DNA of 64,000 nt from Agarilytica rhodophyticola (GTDB lineage: Bacteria; Pseudomonadota; Gammaproteobacteria; Pseudomonadales; Cellvibrionaceae), in the NCBI RefSeq assembly GCF_002157225.2, contig NZ_CP020038.1, positions 1,387,001-1,451,000 on the forward strand, written 5' to 3'. The notes under the pieces are model-generated. The model was not told the origin of the DNA, did not search any database, and was given only the letters and a program-made list of their open reading frames with translations. This document shows positions 17,393 through 27,188 of this stretch, piece after piece (the stretch's first letter is position 1; each line of letters begins with the position of its first letter). Position numbers and translations under genes: made by a program.

Positions 17393-17410
17393 ACAGACAT
17401 CCATGTCTGT
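17393..17410. repeat. Perfect short palindrome between rpmE and mrcA
   Basis: ACAGACAT-CC-ATGTCTGT, an 8-bp stem with a 2-nt centre, in the convergent rpmE/mrcA spacer. There is no T-run, so it is not a clear terminator. A weaker hairpin (GGCTGA/TCAGCC) lies at 17294-17314. It shares the ACATCC core with a hairpin at 60424-60443, possibly a REP-like family. Confidence 0.4.
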
Positions 17411-17425
17411 CTTGAGCCTAAATTT

Positions 17426-20167
17426 CTAGAATAACTCTTCGTTAATATTCTCTTCTGATTTCCACGGATCCGATTCTTCTGCTGCACCCACTGCTGGTAC
17501 ATAATCCTTACGAAAGATTTCAAATATGGCATCAGGGTCGCCTGCTCTGGCTCTCTGCCCTGTCTCCGGGTCAATTCTCACAGATACAACACCATTAGGT
17601 TGCACTCGATTGACAATAGGCTCGTCAGCAAGGGCTAACTCCATAAAATCCATCCAAATCGGTAGTGCAGCAGTACCTCCAAATTCTGCATTGCCAAGAG
17701 GAAGGTTTTGATCAAATCCGACCCAAGCTGTAGTAACGATGTTCGGGTGATACCCAGAAAACCAAGCGTCTAAAGGACCGTTAGTTGTACCTGTCTTACC
17801 GGCAAGATCCGGGCGCTTAAACTTTTGCCCAGCTTTATATGCTGTGCCACGCTTGACCACATCTTTTAGCATTGAGTCGATGATGTAGACTATTTGATCA
17901 TCGATGATTTTGGGTGCTTTGGGGTAATCTTCAGGGGTTAAGATCCGGAGTAAGCGCTTAGTTTCAAAGCTTAAATCGAATATATCTTCGTCAATATCGT
18001 ATTCAGCTTCGGCCACTTCCATAACTTCTTCTTGTTCACTATCTGCTACTTGAACTTCAAGTTCTGACTTGATCAATGCTGCCATCAGAGGGTTATTAGA
18101 ACTTTCTATCCCATCTTCGGCTTCCTCAAGTTGAGATATAGGTTCGTCGCAGGTACGGCATACTGTTGCAGGTGCAGCCTCAAACACCACTTCGCCATCA
18201 GCGTCTTCTATGCTCTGGACAAGATAGGGGTCGACTTTATAGCCGCCATTGGCAAATGATGCGTAACCGCTAGCCACTTCAATAGGGGGTAAGGCATGAG
18301 TGCCCAGTGCTAACGATAGATCCTTAGGCAATTCATCAGGGTTAAAGCCGAAGCGTTCAAGGCTTTCGATAGCATTTTTAACTCCAATGCGCTGAAGGAC
18401 ACGTATGGATACTAGGTTGCGGGAGCGATACAACGCGGTACGCAAACGCGTCGGCCCATAAAATTTGCCACTGGAGTTTTCTGGTCGCCAGGTTGCTTCT
18501 AACTGATTATCATCAAATACGATGGGCGCATCATTTATTAATGTAGCTGCGGTAAGCCCGTTTTCTAGAGCTGCTGTGTAAATAAAGGGTTTGAAGTTGG
18601 AGCCAGGCTGTCTCTCCGCCTGTATCGCTCGGTTAAATTTACTGTAATTAAAATCAAAGCCCCCAACTAGCGCCAGAATGGCACCGTTCTCAGGTGATAA
18701 GGAGACCAGTGAGGCCTGCGCTGCCGGTAACTGACTTAATCTCCAGCTATGTTGCTCATCTTTATCTTGTACTTGTTGGAGCCGAATAACATCACCGACT
18801 TGTGCCACATCATTGGCTGTCTCGGGTTTTGCACCAAGGATATTTTCCGACACGTAAGGGCGTGCTTTGGCCAGACCCTGTTCCCATGTTAAGGTCAAAA
18901 ACTGTGCGTCTTTTAACAACACGGTAATAGTTTGATCGGCCACTTGAGTGACTACAGCGGGCACTAATCCACCATAATCTGGTATAGACTTTAGTGTTTT
19001 CAACCATGCTGTGTAATCCCGTTGTTCTTTTGGAATTGCGCTGCTTGCTTCTTGACTTTCAACACTCTCATCCTGATCTTCTCCTTGCTTAGGATTATTA
19101 CCTATTGCTGCAGCGATAAGTCTGTCACTATCTTCAGCTTCTTCGACAATCACATTGTCGTCCACAAGGGGGGCATCGGCGATATCAAATTGCCTTTCAG
19201 AGCCGCGATAGCCATGACGGTTATCGTAAGTTAGTAGACCGGAGACAATAGATGTTTGTGCTCGAGTCTGTAAATCACTTTTAACTGTTGTAAATACCTT
19301 GTAGCCGTTGGTGTATGCTTCAGGTCCAAACATCTCGAAAATCTTCTTGCGTGCCATCTCAGCGACATATGGTGCTTCCACTTCGATCTTATAGCTGTGA
19401 TGAGAAGCCGTAACTGGCTCGTCAACTGCGGCTTGGTAATCTTCTTGCGAGATATAGTCAAGCTTTCGCATACGTGAAAGTACATAATTGCGCCTTCGTA
19501 GCGCTTTTTCGGGATTGGCTATAGGGTTTTGTGTGGAAGGTCCCTTAAATACACCCACTAGCATGGCATGTTGAGCTAAACTTAGCTCGCGTACTGTTTT
19601 ACCGTAGTAAACTTCAGCGGCGGCTTCGATGCCGTATGCACGCTTACCTAAAAACATTAGGTTGACGTACATTTCTAGTATTTCTTCTTTGGTAAGTTCT
19701 TTCTCAAGGCGAAGCGCCAGAAGAATTTCGTTGAATTTTCGCGAGAATGTTTGCTTAAGTGATAGAAATATATGCCTTGTGAGCTGCATGGTTAGTGTGC
19801 TGCCGCCAGGGCCTTTGCGTCCCGTTGTAATTAAGTGGACGGCGGCTCTGAGTAACCCGCGTATTGACACTCCATTGTGTGTATAAAAATCGTCATCTTC
19901 TGCTGCAATGAGTGCGTTGATAAAATTTTGAGGTATATCGTGATATTGGATGGGATGGCGCCTTTTTTCGCCAAATTCTAGAATTAATTTTTTGTCGGCC
20001 GTATAAACTCGCAATGGCGTTTGTAGTCGGTAGTCACGAATCGATTCAACCGATGGTAAAGTTGGGCTCAAATATAGATAAAAGCCTGCAAGTACCATGA
20101 ATGCTGAACCTAAGCCGAATAATGATACTAAGAAAGTTACAATGAATAGCGTTTTTTTAAGTTTCAT
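17426..20167 (-). CDS. mrcA: Penicillin-binding protein 1A (bifunctional class A PBP)
   Basis: 913 aa; also called ponA. A membrane helix (~8-30) precedes a GT51 glycosyltransferase domain (~60-230; the EDDDFYTHNG segment contains the catalytic Glu). A PBP1A-specific OB insertion (~300-480) follows, then the transpeptidase domain with SNFK (active-site Ser in PGSNFKP), SRN and KTGTT motifs. A long acidic insertion of Glu/Asp-rich sequence sits before KTGTT (residues ~665-720). It polymerises and cross-links peptidoglycan in the periplasm. It is divergent from pilM, as in Pseudomonas, but the malic enzyme gene found nearby there is absent. Confidence 0.97.
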   Translation of the reverse strand: MKLKKTLFIVTFLVSLFGLGSAFMVLAGFYLYLSPTLPSVESIRDYRLQTPLRVYTADKKLILEFGEKRRHPIQYHDIPQNFINALIAAEDDDFYTHNGVSIRGLLRAAVHLITTGRKGPGGSTLTMQLTRHIFLSLKQTFSRKFNEILLALRLEKELTKEEILEMYVNLMFLGKRAYGIEAAAEVYYGKTVRELSLAQHAMLVGVFKGPSTQNPIANPEKALRRRNYVLSRMRKLDYISQEDYQAAVDEPVTASHHSYKIEVEAPYVAEMARKKIFEMFGPEAYTNGYKVFTTVKSDLQTRAQTSIVSGLLTYDNRHGYRGSERQFDIADAPLVDDNVIVEEAEDSDRLIAAAIGNNPKQGEDQDESVESQEASSAIPKEQRDYTAWLKTLKSIPDYGGLVPAVVTQVADQTITVLLKDAQFLTLTWEQGLAKARPYVSENILGAKPETANDVAQVGDVIRLQQVQDKDEQHSWRLSQLPAAQASLVSLSPENGAILALVGGFDFNYSKFNRAIQAERQPGSNFKPFIYTAALENGLTAATLINDAPIVFDDNQLEATWRPENSSGKFYGPTRLRTALYRSRNLVSIRVLQRIGVKNAIESLERFGFNPDELPKDLSLALGTHALPPIEVASGYASFANGGYKVDPYLVQSIEDADGEVVFEAAPATVCRTCDEPISQLEEAEDGIESSNNPLMAALIKSELEVQVADSEQEEVMEVAEAEYDIDEDIFDLSFETKRLLRILTPEDYPKAPKIIDDQIVYIIDSMLKDVVKRGTAYKAGQKFKRPDLAGKTGTTNGPLDAWFSGYHPNIVTTAWVGFDQNLPLGNAEFGGTAALPIWMDFMELALADEPIVNRVQPNGVVSVRIDPETGQRARAGDPDAIFEIFRKDYVPAVGAAEESDPWKSEENINEELF

Positions 20168-20296
20168 GTAGTACAGAAGAAATTAATAAAGTTTTTTTTA
20201 GTTACATTTCGAATATGCGAAATGTTCATTTAAGCGATTTAAAACAATAATCGCCATTATAAGATCTTTTTCACACTTTACATACGTGTAGATGTG

Positions 20297-20324
20297 TTGC
20301 AGGCTACACTTAAAGTGCTATAAC
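20297..20324 (+). promoter_or_regulatory. Candidate sigma-70 promoter of the pil operon
   Basis: TTGCAG (20297-20302), a 16-nt spacer and TATAAC (20319-20324), ending 36 nt before the preferred pilM ATG. It lies in the 170-bp divergent spacer with mrcA. No other equally good pair was seen on this strand. Confidence 0.45.
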
Positions 20325-20339
20325 ATAAACATAAGCTAA

Positions 20340-21428
<1,089 letters not shown>

Positions 21429-21429
21429 T

Positions 21430-21996
21430 ATGGCTCAAATTAACTTACTTCCCTGGCGGGAAGAACTCCGACAGGAAAAGAAGAAAGAATTTCTAACCCA
21501 TCTTGCAGGGGTGTGCATCCTAGCTTTGTTGATTGGTTATGTTTGGGTGAATTCTGTCGATAATGCTATAGCTTCGCAAAATTCCCGCAATAATATTTTG
21601 CAAAGTGAAATAGATATACTTGCCAAGCAAGTTGAAGAAATTAAGAACTTAAAAAAGGAAAGGCAAGAGCTACTGGATAGGATGAATGTTATTCAGGATC
21701 TGGAGGGTAAACGCTCTATCATTGTTCACTACTTTGATGAGTTTGCTAAAGCAGTTCCCGACGGTGTTTATATTACTGAAGTTGAAAGAAAAGGTGATGT
21801 GTTTTCGGTTGTCGGCGTTAGTGAATCCAATAATCGCTTATCAGCTTTTATGCGCCAGCTCGATGACTCTGATTGGTTTTCAAATACCAACTTATTGTCG
21901 ACATCTTCATCGCCTAATATCGGTGAGCAGGCACGAGTATTTTCTTTAGATCTAAAAGCCGTACTTCCTGAAACCTCGGAGGAAACTGATGGCTGA
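21430..21996 (+). CDS. pilN: Type IV pilus alignment protein PilN
   Basis: 188-aa bitopic inner-membrane protein. The first residues, MAQINLLPWRE, are the conserved PilM-binding peptide (INLLPWR). A membrane helix (~25-43), a coiled-coil stretch (~45-85) and a periplasmic ferredoxin-like domain follow. It forms heterodimers with PilO. Its end overlaps the start of pilO by 8 bp. Confidence 0.96.
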   Translation: MAQINLLPWREELRQEKKKEFLTHLAGVCILALLIGYVWVNSVDNAIASQNSRNNILQSEIDILAKQVEEIKNLKKERQELLDRMNVIQDLEGKRSIIVHYFDEFAKAVPDGVYITEVERKGDVFSVVGVSESNNRLSAFMRQLDDSDWFSNTNLLSTSSSPNIGEQARVFSLDLKAVLPETSEETDG

Positions 21997-22606
21997 TTTA
22001 AACAAGTATATTGAGCAACTTCAGAATTTTGATGTTAATGATATTGATTGGGAGCGCATCGGTGTTTGGCCGTTGCCTGCAAGAATTTTTGTCTGCTTAC
22101 TAGCTTGCGGTGCAATTTTATTCGCTTGTCATTTTTTTATCGTAAAAGATAAAAATACCGTGCTTGAAGCAGCTAAAAGTAAAGAAACTCAACTGCGACG
22201 CTCTTTCGAGTCTAAAGCTTATGAGGCGGCAAATTTAGACCGCTATCGCCAGCAAATGGAAGAAATGTCAGGCACGCTAAATGTGTTGGTATCAAGACTG
22301 CCAAGTAATATCGAGGTTCCTGGCCTGTTAGAAGATATCGATGATAAAGCAGTAGAAGCGCGCCTAGATATCGAAGGTATAAAGCCAGAAAAAGAGATTC
22401 AGACAGAGTTCCATATTGAGCTGCCTATTAAAATTAATGTCACCGGCGGTTATCACGAGTTCGGAGCATTTGTCAGTGGCATCGCCGGCATGCCTCGTAT
22501 TGTAACTCTACATGATTTTTCTATTAAACGAGATCGAGATCAAGGTAGTTCCCTAAACATGGAAATTATTGCCAAAACCTACAGATACAAATCGCAGGAG
22601 GAGTAA
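21989..22606 (+). CDS. pilO: Type IV pilus alignment protein PilO
   Basis: 205 aa. The N-terminal DVNDIDWERIGVWPLPAR motif is typical of PilO. One membrane helix (~30-50), a coiled coil (~55-95) and a periplasmic ferredoxin-like fold follow. It heterodimerises with PilN and binds PilP, spanning the inner-membrane side of the pilus machine. Its stop is 1 nt before the pilP ATG. Confidence 0.96.
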   Translation: MADLNKYIEQLQNFDVNDIDWERIGVWPLPARIFVCLLACGAILFACHFFIVKDKNTVLEAAKSKETQLRRSFESKAYEAANLDRYRQQMEEMSGTLNVLVSRLPSNIEVPGLLEDIDDKAVEARLDIEGIKPEKEIQTEFHIELPIKINVTGGYHEFGAFVSGIAGMPRIVTLHDFSIKRDRDQGSSLNMEIIAKTYRYKSQEE

Positions 22607-22607
22607 G

Positions 22608-23147
22608 ATGTCGCACATAACTATTAAGTCCTTTTGTGCAGCATCATTACTTGCATCTCTGGTTGCGTGCAGTTCTGGTGGTGAGCATTCTGATTTAACT
22701 GACTATATTGCTAAGACCAAGGCGCGGCCGGCTGGTAACATTGAGCCGCTACCTACCTTTCGTCCGTTTGAGGCTTTTATATACAGTGCAACAGCAAAAC
22801 GCAGTCCCTTCGATCGGCCTGTAGAAATTAAAAGACGTATTTTTGCGCAATCGTCATCTGACGTGAAACCTAATTTAAATCGCGTGCGCGAATATTTGGA
22901 AGGATTCGAATTGGGTGAAGTTAAGATGGTGGGGAATATAAAACGAAAAAATGTCCTTTGGGCGTTGTTATCAGATCCTAATGGAGTCATTCATTGGGTG
23001 AAAAATGGTAACTATGTTGGTAAAAATCATGGCAGGATCATTGAGACTGCTGAAAATAAAGTTGAGTTGTTGGAAATTGTTTCTGACGGCTTAGATGGTT
23101 GGGTCGAAAGGCCGAGAGTCATTGCATTATCCGAAGAGAAGGAATAA
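22608..23147 (+). CDS. pilP: Type IV pilus assembly lipoprotein PilP
   Basis: 179 aa from the ATG at 22608, chosen because AGGAGG lies 5 nt ahead and it gives a proper lipoprotein signal (LVAC, Cys21). A disordered linker containing RSPFDRP follows, then a small beta-sandwich HR domain (~95-170; NVLWALLSDPNGVIHWVKNG). It is anchored to the inner membrane and links PilNO to the PilQ secretin. The stop shares a base with a possible pilQ ATG. Confidence 0.96.
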   Translation: MSHITIKSFCAASLLASLVACSSGGEHSDLTDYIAKTKARPAGNIEPLPTFRPFEAFIYSATAKRSPFDRPVEIKRRIFAQSSSDVKPNLNRVREYLEGFELGEVKMVGNIKRKNVLWALLSDPNGVIHWVKNGNYVGKNHGRIIETAENKVELLEIVSDGLDGWVERPRVIALSEEKE

Positions 23148-23152
23148 TGGGC

Positions 23153-25429
23153 ATGTACAGTCTAAAACTAAAATATATAAGTGTATTGGCATTACTTCTC
23201 TGCACTGGCCTAGCAAGGGCGGCGACGTTGTCTAATATTAATTTCGCAGAACTTCCGGGAGAAAAAGCTGAGCTGCGCTTGGTTTTTGACTCTCCTCCAA
23301 GTGCCCCAACAGGCTACTCGATAGAACAACCTGCACGTATAGTGCTAGATTTTAGTGACGCTAGAAGTGGTCTAGATAAGAAAAAATACTCCATGAGCGT
23401 TGGTAAGGTGAATAGCGCGATTGTTGTTGAAGGTGGCGGTAGAACGAGACTTATCGTCAACTTAGATACTTCTGTTCCTTATAATTCATATGTTGAAGGC
23501 AATGAAGTGGTGGTTGAAATTGGTGTTGATGCCAGTGATGCTAACCCCAATTTTGTAGCCGGTGGTGCTCCTGCTCCCAGCTCGGCTTCCTCAGGTAGCA
23601 CCGCGCCCGCTACAGCTACAAATTCCGTTGCCGCTGCGCCATCGTCTCTCGTCACATCTGCGCCGACTAGAACCAGCAGTGCTGGTGGTTTTGCCGTTAA
23701 TAATATTGATTTTCGAAGAGGTGATGTGGGAGAAGGTAAGGTTATTATCTCTCTTAGTGATTCATCTATACGCGTTGATATCGAAGAGGTTTCTAGCGGT
23801 GTTGAAGTTAAATTCCACGATACCTCACTGCCTAAAGAGTTGCGTAGAAAATTGGATGTGGTCGATTTTGCGACACCGGTTTCTTTGATTGCCTCTTCTC
23901 AGGAAAGCGATGGTACTGTTATTGGTATTGAGACTAGTGGTGAATATGACTACCTTGCTTACCAGGCAAATAATGAATACGTGGTCAATATCAAACCTCT
24001 CACTGCGCAAGAAATTGAAGAGAAGAAAAAAGAGTTTGCCTATACCGGTGATCGTTTGTCTTTAAACTTTCAGAATATTCCTGTGCGAAATGTGTTACAG
24101 CTTATCGCTGATTTTACAGACCTTAACCTGGTGGCTAGTGATACAGTAGAAGGCAACATTACCTTGCGTCTCGACAGTGTGCCTTGGGATCAGGCCTTGG
24201 ATATTGTGCTTAAAACTAAAGGGCTGGATAAGAGGCAAATTGGCAATGTTCTTATGGTGGCTCCAGCAGCTGAAATTGCCGAGCGTGAACGTCAAGAAAT
24301 CGAGACTAAAAAACAGCTTGAAGAGCTTGCGCCTTTGCGCACCGAATACTTGCGAGTTCGCTATGCCAATGCTCGAGAATTGTTTAATTTATTCTTAGAA
24401 GCCGGCGGTGCTGGTGTTGGTGGCGGCGCTGGTGGTGGCGCTGGCGGATTCGGTGGTGGTGCTGGCGGAGCACAGCGCAATTCAACGGGAAGTCTTTTAT
24501 CTGAGCGTGGACAAGCGATCGTTGATGAGAGAACTAACTCGATTATTCTTACTGATACTGAAGAGAAAATCGAAGAGTTTAAACGTCTCATTGAGAAAGT
24601 TGATATCCCTGTTCGTCAGGTGATGATCGAAGCGCGTATTGTTGTTGCCAATAATGATTTTAGGAAGGAGCTAGGCGCTCGCATCGCCGGTGACGCTGTT
24701 GAATCATCCTCTAGTGGTCGCAATAAGTTCGAATTTACCGGCAGACTTGAAGGGTTAACAAGCGGGGATGGCAACGGACCGGAATCATTGTTCGTCGATG
24801 GTGATGGCGATGGTATTAGTGATGACGAACGTGATCTGGTGAACTCTAACTTAGTTGATTTAGGTGTGACAAATCCTGCTGGCGCTTTTACCTGGAATAT
24901 TATCAGCTCAAACTTCTTGCTTGGTATGGAATTGTCGGCTCTTGAAAATACTGGCCATGCTGAAGTTGTATCGCAGCCGAAAGTTATTACAGGGGACAAA
25001 CAACAGGCAAGAATTCAGTCTGGTACTGAGATTGCGTTCCAAGAGGAGTCGGCCAGTGGAGGAACTACTACTTCATTTAAAGAAGCTGTGTTACAACTTG
25101 ATGTAACGCCGCAGATAACTCCAAATAACAAGGTTATTATGACCTTGGAAATTACTGAAGACTCAATCGGAGGCGTTGACCCTGTTAGTCGTGTACCTAC
25201 TCTTGATATTACGCGCTTAAATACAGAAGTTTTAGTTGGCGATGGTGAAACCATTGTGTTAGGTGGTGTTTATCGTAATGAAACCAGAGAAGGGGTTACC
25301 AAGGTTCCACTTCTGGGAGATATTCCATATCTCGGTCGCTTGTTTAGGCGTGAGGAAAGGGAAGTCGATAAGCGAGAATTATTAATATTCATTACGCCGC
25401 GCATCATGGCAAATGAAATTATAGAATAG
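23153..25429 (+). CDS. pilQ: Type IV pilus secretin PilQ
   Basis: 758 aa from the ATG at 23153 (MYSLKLK...), which sits 9 nt after GAAGGA; an ATG at 23147 is only 3 nt from it. A signal peptide ends ARA. AMIN domains (~25-115 and ~180-275) bind peptidoglycan, a STN/N0 domain (~310-360) and an N1 domain follow, then the outer-membrane secretin (~500-750; VPLLGDIPYLGRLF). A Gly/Ala-rich low-complexity loop (~419-440) interrupts N1. Unusually, an Asp-rich Ca-type loop (DGDGDGISDDE, from D549) sits inside the secretin region. It forms the outer-membrane exit gate of the pilus. Confidence 0.97.
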   Translation: MYSLKLKYISVLALLLCTGLARAATLSNINFAELPGEKAELRLVFDSPPSAPTGYSIEQPARIVLDFSDARSGLDKKKYSMSVGKVNSAIVVEGGGRTRLIVNLDTSVPYNSYVEGNEVVVEIGVDASDANPNFVAGGAPAPSSASSGSTAPATATNSVAAAPSSLVTSAPTRTSSAGGFAVNNIDFRRGDVGEGKVIISLSDSSIRVDIEEVSSGVEVKFHDTSLPKELRRKLDVVDFATPVSLIASSQESDGTVIGIETSGEYDYLAYQANNEYVVNIKPLTAQEIEEKKKEFAYTGDRLSLNFQNIPVRNVLQLIADFTDLNLVASDTVEGNITLRLDSVPWDQALDIVLKTKGLDKRQIGNVLMVAPAAEIAERERQEIETKKQLEELAPLRTEYLRVRYANARELFNLFLEAGGAGVGGGAGGGAGGFGGGAGGAQRNSTGSLLSERGQAIVDERTNSIILTDTEEKIEEFKRLIEKVDIPVRQVMIEARIVVANNDFRKELGARIAGDAVESSSSGRNKFEFTGRLEGLTSGDGNGPESLFVDGDGDGISDDERDLVNSNLVDLGVTNPAGAFTWNIISSNFLLGMELSALENTGHAEVVSQPKVITGDKQQARIQSGTEIAFQEESASGGTTTSFKEAVLQLDVTPQITPNNKVIMTLEITEDSIGGVDPVSRVPTLDITRLNTEVLVGDGETIVLGGVYRNETREGVTKVPLLGDIPYLGRLFRREEREVDKRELLIFITPRIMANEIIE

Positions 25430-25436
25430 TCGCCAA

Positions 25437-25949
25437 GTGGCAAATAACATCGTGCTAGTTGGGCCAATGGGGGCAGGCAAGTCTACCATTGGCCGACAAC
25501 TTTCTAGTAAGCTCAATTACGAATTTCTAGACACCGACCATATTATTGAGAGTCGTTCTGGAGCCGATATCCCTTGGATCTTTGATGTTGAAGGGGAACA
25601 GGGCTTTCGTGATCGGGAAACCAGTGTGCTGGCTGAAATTATTGATCGTGATGCCGTGGTAATCGCAACCGGCGGTGGCATAGTGATGAGACCTGAAAAT
25701 CGAAAGTTGCTAGCGCAATCGGCTAAAGTTATTTATCTGATGGCAAGTATTGATCAATTGATTAAGCGCACTTTCAAAGATAAAAAGCGCCCCTTGCTGC
25801 AAGTAGAAAATCCACAACAAAAAATTCGTGAACTTTTTGAACATCGTGATCCAATATATCGTGAAGTTGCTGATGAGATCGTTATGACAGATGACGGCGG
25901 AACTCGATCCATCGTGCAGAAAATATCTGAAATCATTTCTAGATCGTAA
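25437..25949 (+). CDS. aroK: Shikimate kinase I
   Basis: 170 aa, GTG start 7 bp after pilQ. It phosphorylates shikimate with ATP in the chorismate pathway. P-loop GPMGAGKST, shikimate-binding Asp in FLDTDH, Arg in FRDRE and the GGG loop (IATGGGIV) are all present, with the LID segment KDKKRPLL. It is co-transcribed with the pil operon and with aroB downstream, the conserved gammaproteobacterial arrangement. Confidence 0.97.
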   Translation: MANNIVLVGPMGAGKSTIGRQLSSKLNYEFLDTDHIIESRSGADIPWIFDVEGEQGFRDRETSVLAEIIDRDAVVIATGGGIVMRPENRKLLAQSAKVIYLMASIDQLIKRTFKDKKRPLLQVENPQQKIRELFEHRDPIYREVADEIVMTDDGGTRSIVQKISEIISRS

Positions 25950-25953
25950 AATT

Positions 25954-27030
25954 ATGTCACAAATAAATGTTGAGTTAGGGGATCGCAGTTATCCTATTTT
26001 TATTGGTTCAGGCATTGCACATGATCCTGAAAATTACCGTTCTTTTATTGCTAGCAGTCAAGTTCTTCTAGTGACCAATACAACTATTGATCCAATATAT
26101 AGCAAGACTATTGAAAGTGCTTTGTCTTTTGTTGAAACCCTCGATAAAGTACTCTTACCCGATGGTGAGCAATATAAGAACCTCAATACCTTAAATGCAA
26201 TATTTGACGGTTTATTGAAAAAAGGTCATAACCGCAAAACTACGCTCATCGCATTAGGTGGCGGAGTTATTGGGGATATGGTTGGCTTTGCTGCAGCAAG
26301 TTACCAGCGGGGTGTGAATTTCATTCAAATCCCTACGACTTTGCTTTCTCAGGTGGATTCTTCCGTCGGCGGTAAAACCGGTGTTAATCATATTTTAGGT
26401 AAAAATATGATAGGAGCTTTCCACCAACCTAAGAGTGTCGTCATCGATACCGATATGCTTAAGACCTTACCTAGCCGCGAGTTATCTGCAGGTTTGGCTG
26501 AGGTCATTAAATATGGGCTTATTGCCGATCAAGAGTTTTTCTCATGGCTTGAGCAAAATATTGAAAAGCTGGTGGCTGTCGACGGCGAAGCCCTCGCTCA
26601 TGCGATTGAGCGCTCTTGCCAAATTAAGGCAGATGTCGTTGCCCAAGATGAAAAAGAAGGCGGTATAAGAGCGATTTTAAACTTCGGTCACACCTTTGGT
26701 CATGCCATCGAAGCGCATCAAGGCTACGGTGTCTGGTTACATGGTGAGGCTGTCGGCGCGGGTATGATTATGGCCTGTAAAATGTCGGCTAAACTCGGCT
26801 GGTTGGATGAATCCATTGTAGAACGCGCGATAGCCCTGATCACAAAAGCAGGCCTACCTATACTTCCACCAGAGGATATGACACCTGAAACTTTCCTGAA
26901 GTATATGTCTGTGGATAAAAAAGTACTGGATAAAACACTACGGCTAATATTACTAAAAGCATGTGGTGATGCTACAGTGACAAGCGATTTTTCTGACGAA
27001 GTTCTCCATGAGATACTGCAAGGCGTGTGA
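25954..27030 (+). CDS. aroB: 3-dehydroquinate synthase
   Basis: 358 aa from the ATG at 25954, 4 bp after the aroK stop; a longer reading frame exists upstream but overlaps aroK. It converts DAHP to 3-dehydroquinate using NAD+ and a divalent metal. The NAD-binding [11 protein letters not shown], the [12 protein letters not shown] loop, LAEVIKYG with the metal-binding Glu, and [11 protein letters not shown] with a metal-binding His are all visible. Confidence 0.97.
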   Translation: MSQINVELGDRSYPIFIGSGIAHDPENYRSFIASSQVLLVTNTTIDPIYSKTIESALSFVETLDKVLLPDGEQYKNLNTLNAIFDGLLKKGHNRKTTLIALGGGVIGDMVGFAAASYQRGVNFIQIPTTLLSQVDSSVGGKTGVNHILGKNMIGAFHQPKSVVIDTDMLKTLPSRELSAGLAEVIKYGLIADQEFFSWLEQNIEKLVAVDGEALAHAIERSCQIKADVVAQDEKEGGIRAILNFGHTFGHAIEAHQGYGVWLHGEAVGAGMIMACKMSAKLGWLDESIVERAIALITKAGLPILPPEDMTPETFLKYMSVDKKVLDKTLRLILLKACGDATVTSDFSDEVLHEILQGV

Positions 27031-27188
27031 TACTGTTACCTTGAATATTGATATAATCAGGCACGACAAGTGTGTTCTGCTTGATAATTTTCTATTCTGG
27101 GGCTTGTGAATGACGGATCAATAGATCCTCAACGCGGCATTAATCACTGGCAGTAACTGTCAGTCAGTAACCATTAACATTATTTGGG

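Noticed and set aside
17426-20167. Acidic insertion in PBP1A as a sign of frameshift or fusion
   Set aside because: The frame is continuous, all catalytic motifs are present in order, and insertions before the KTGT motif occur in other class A PBPs.
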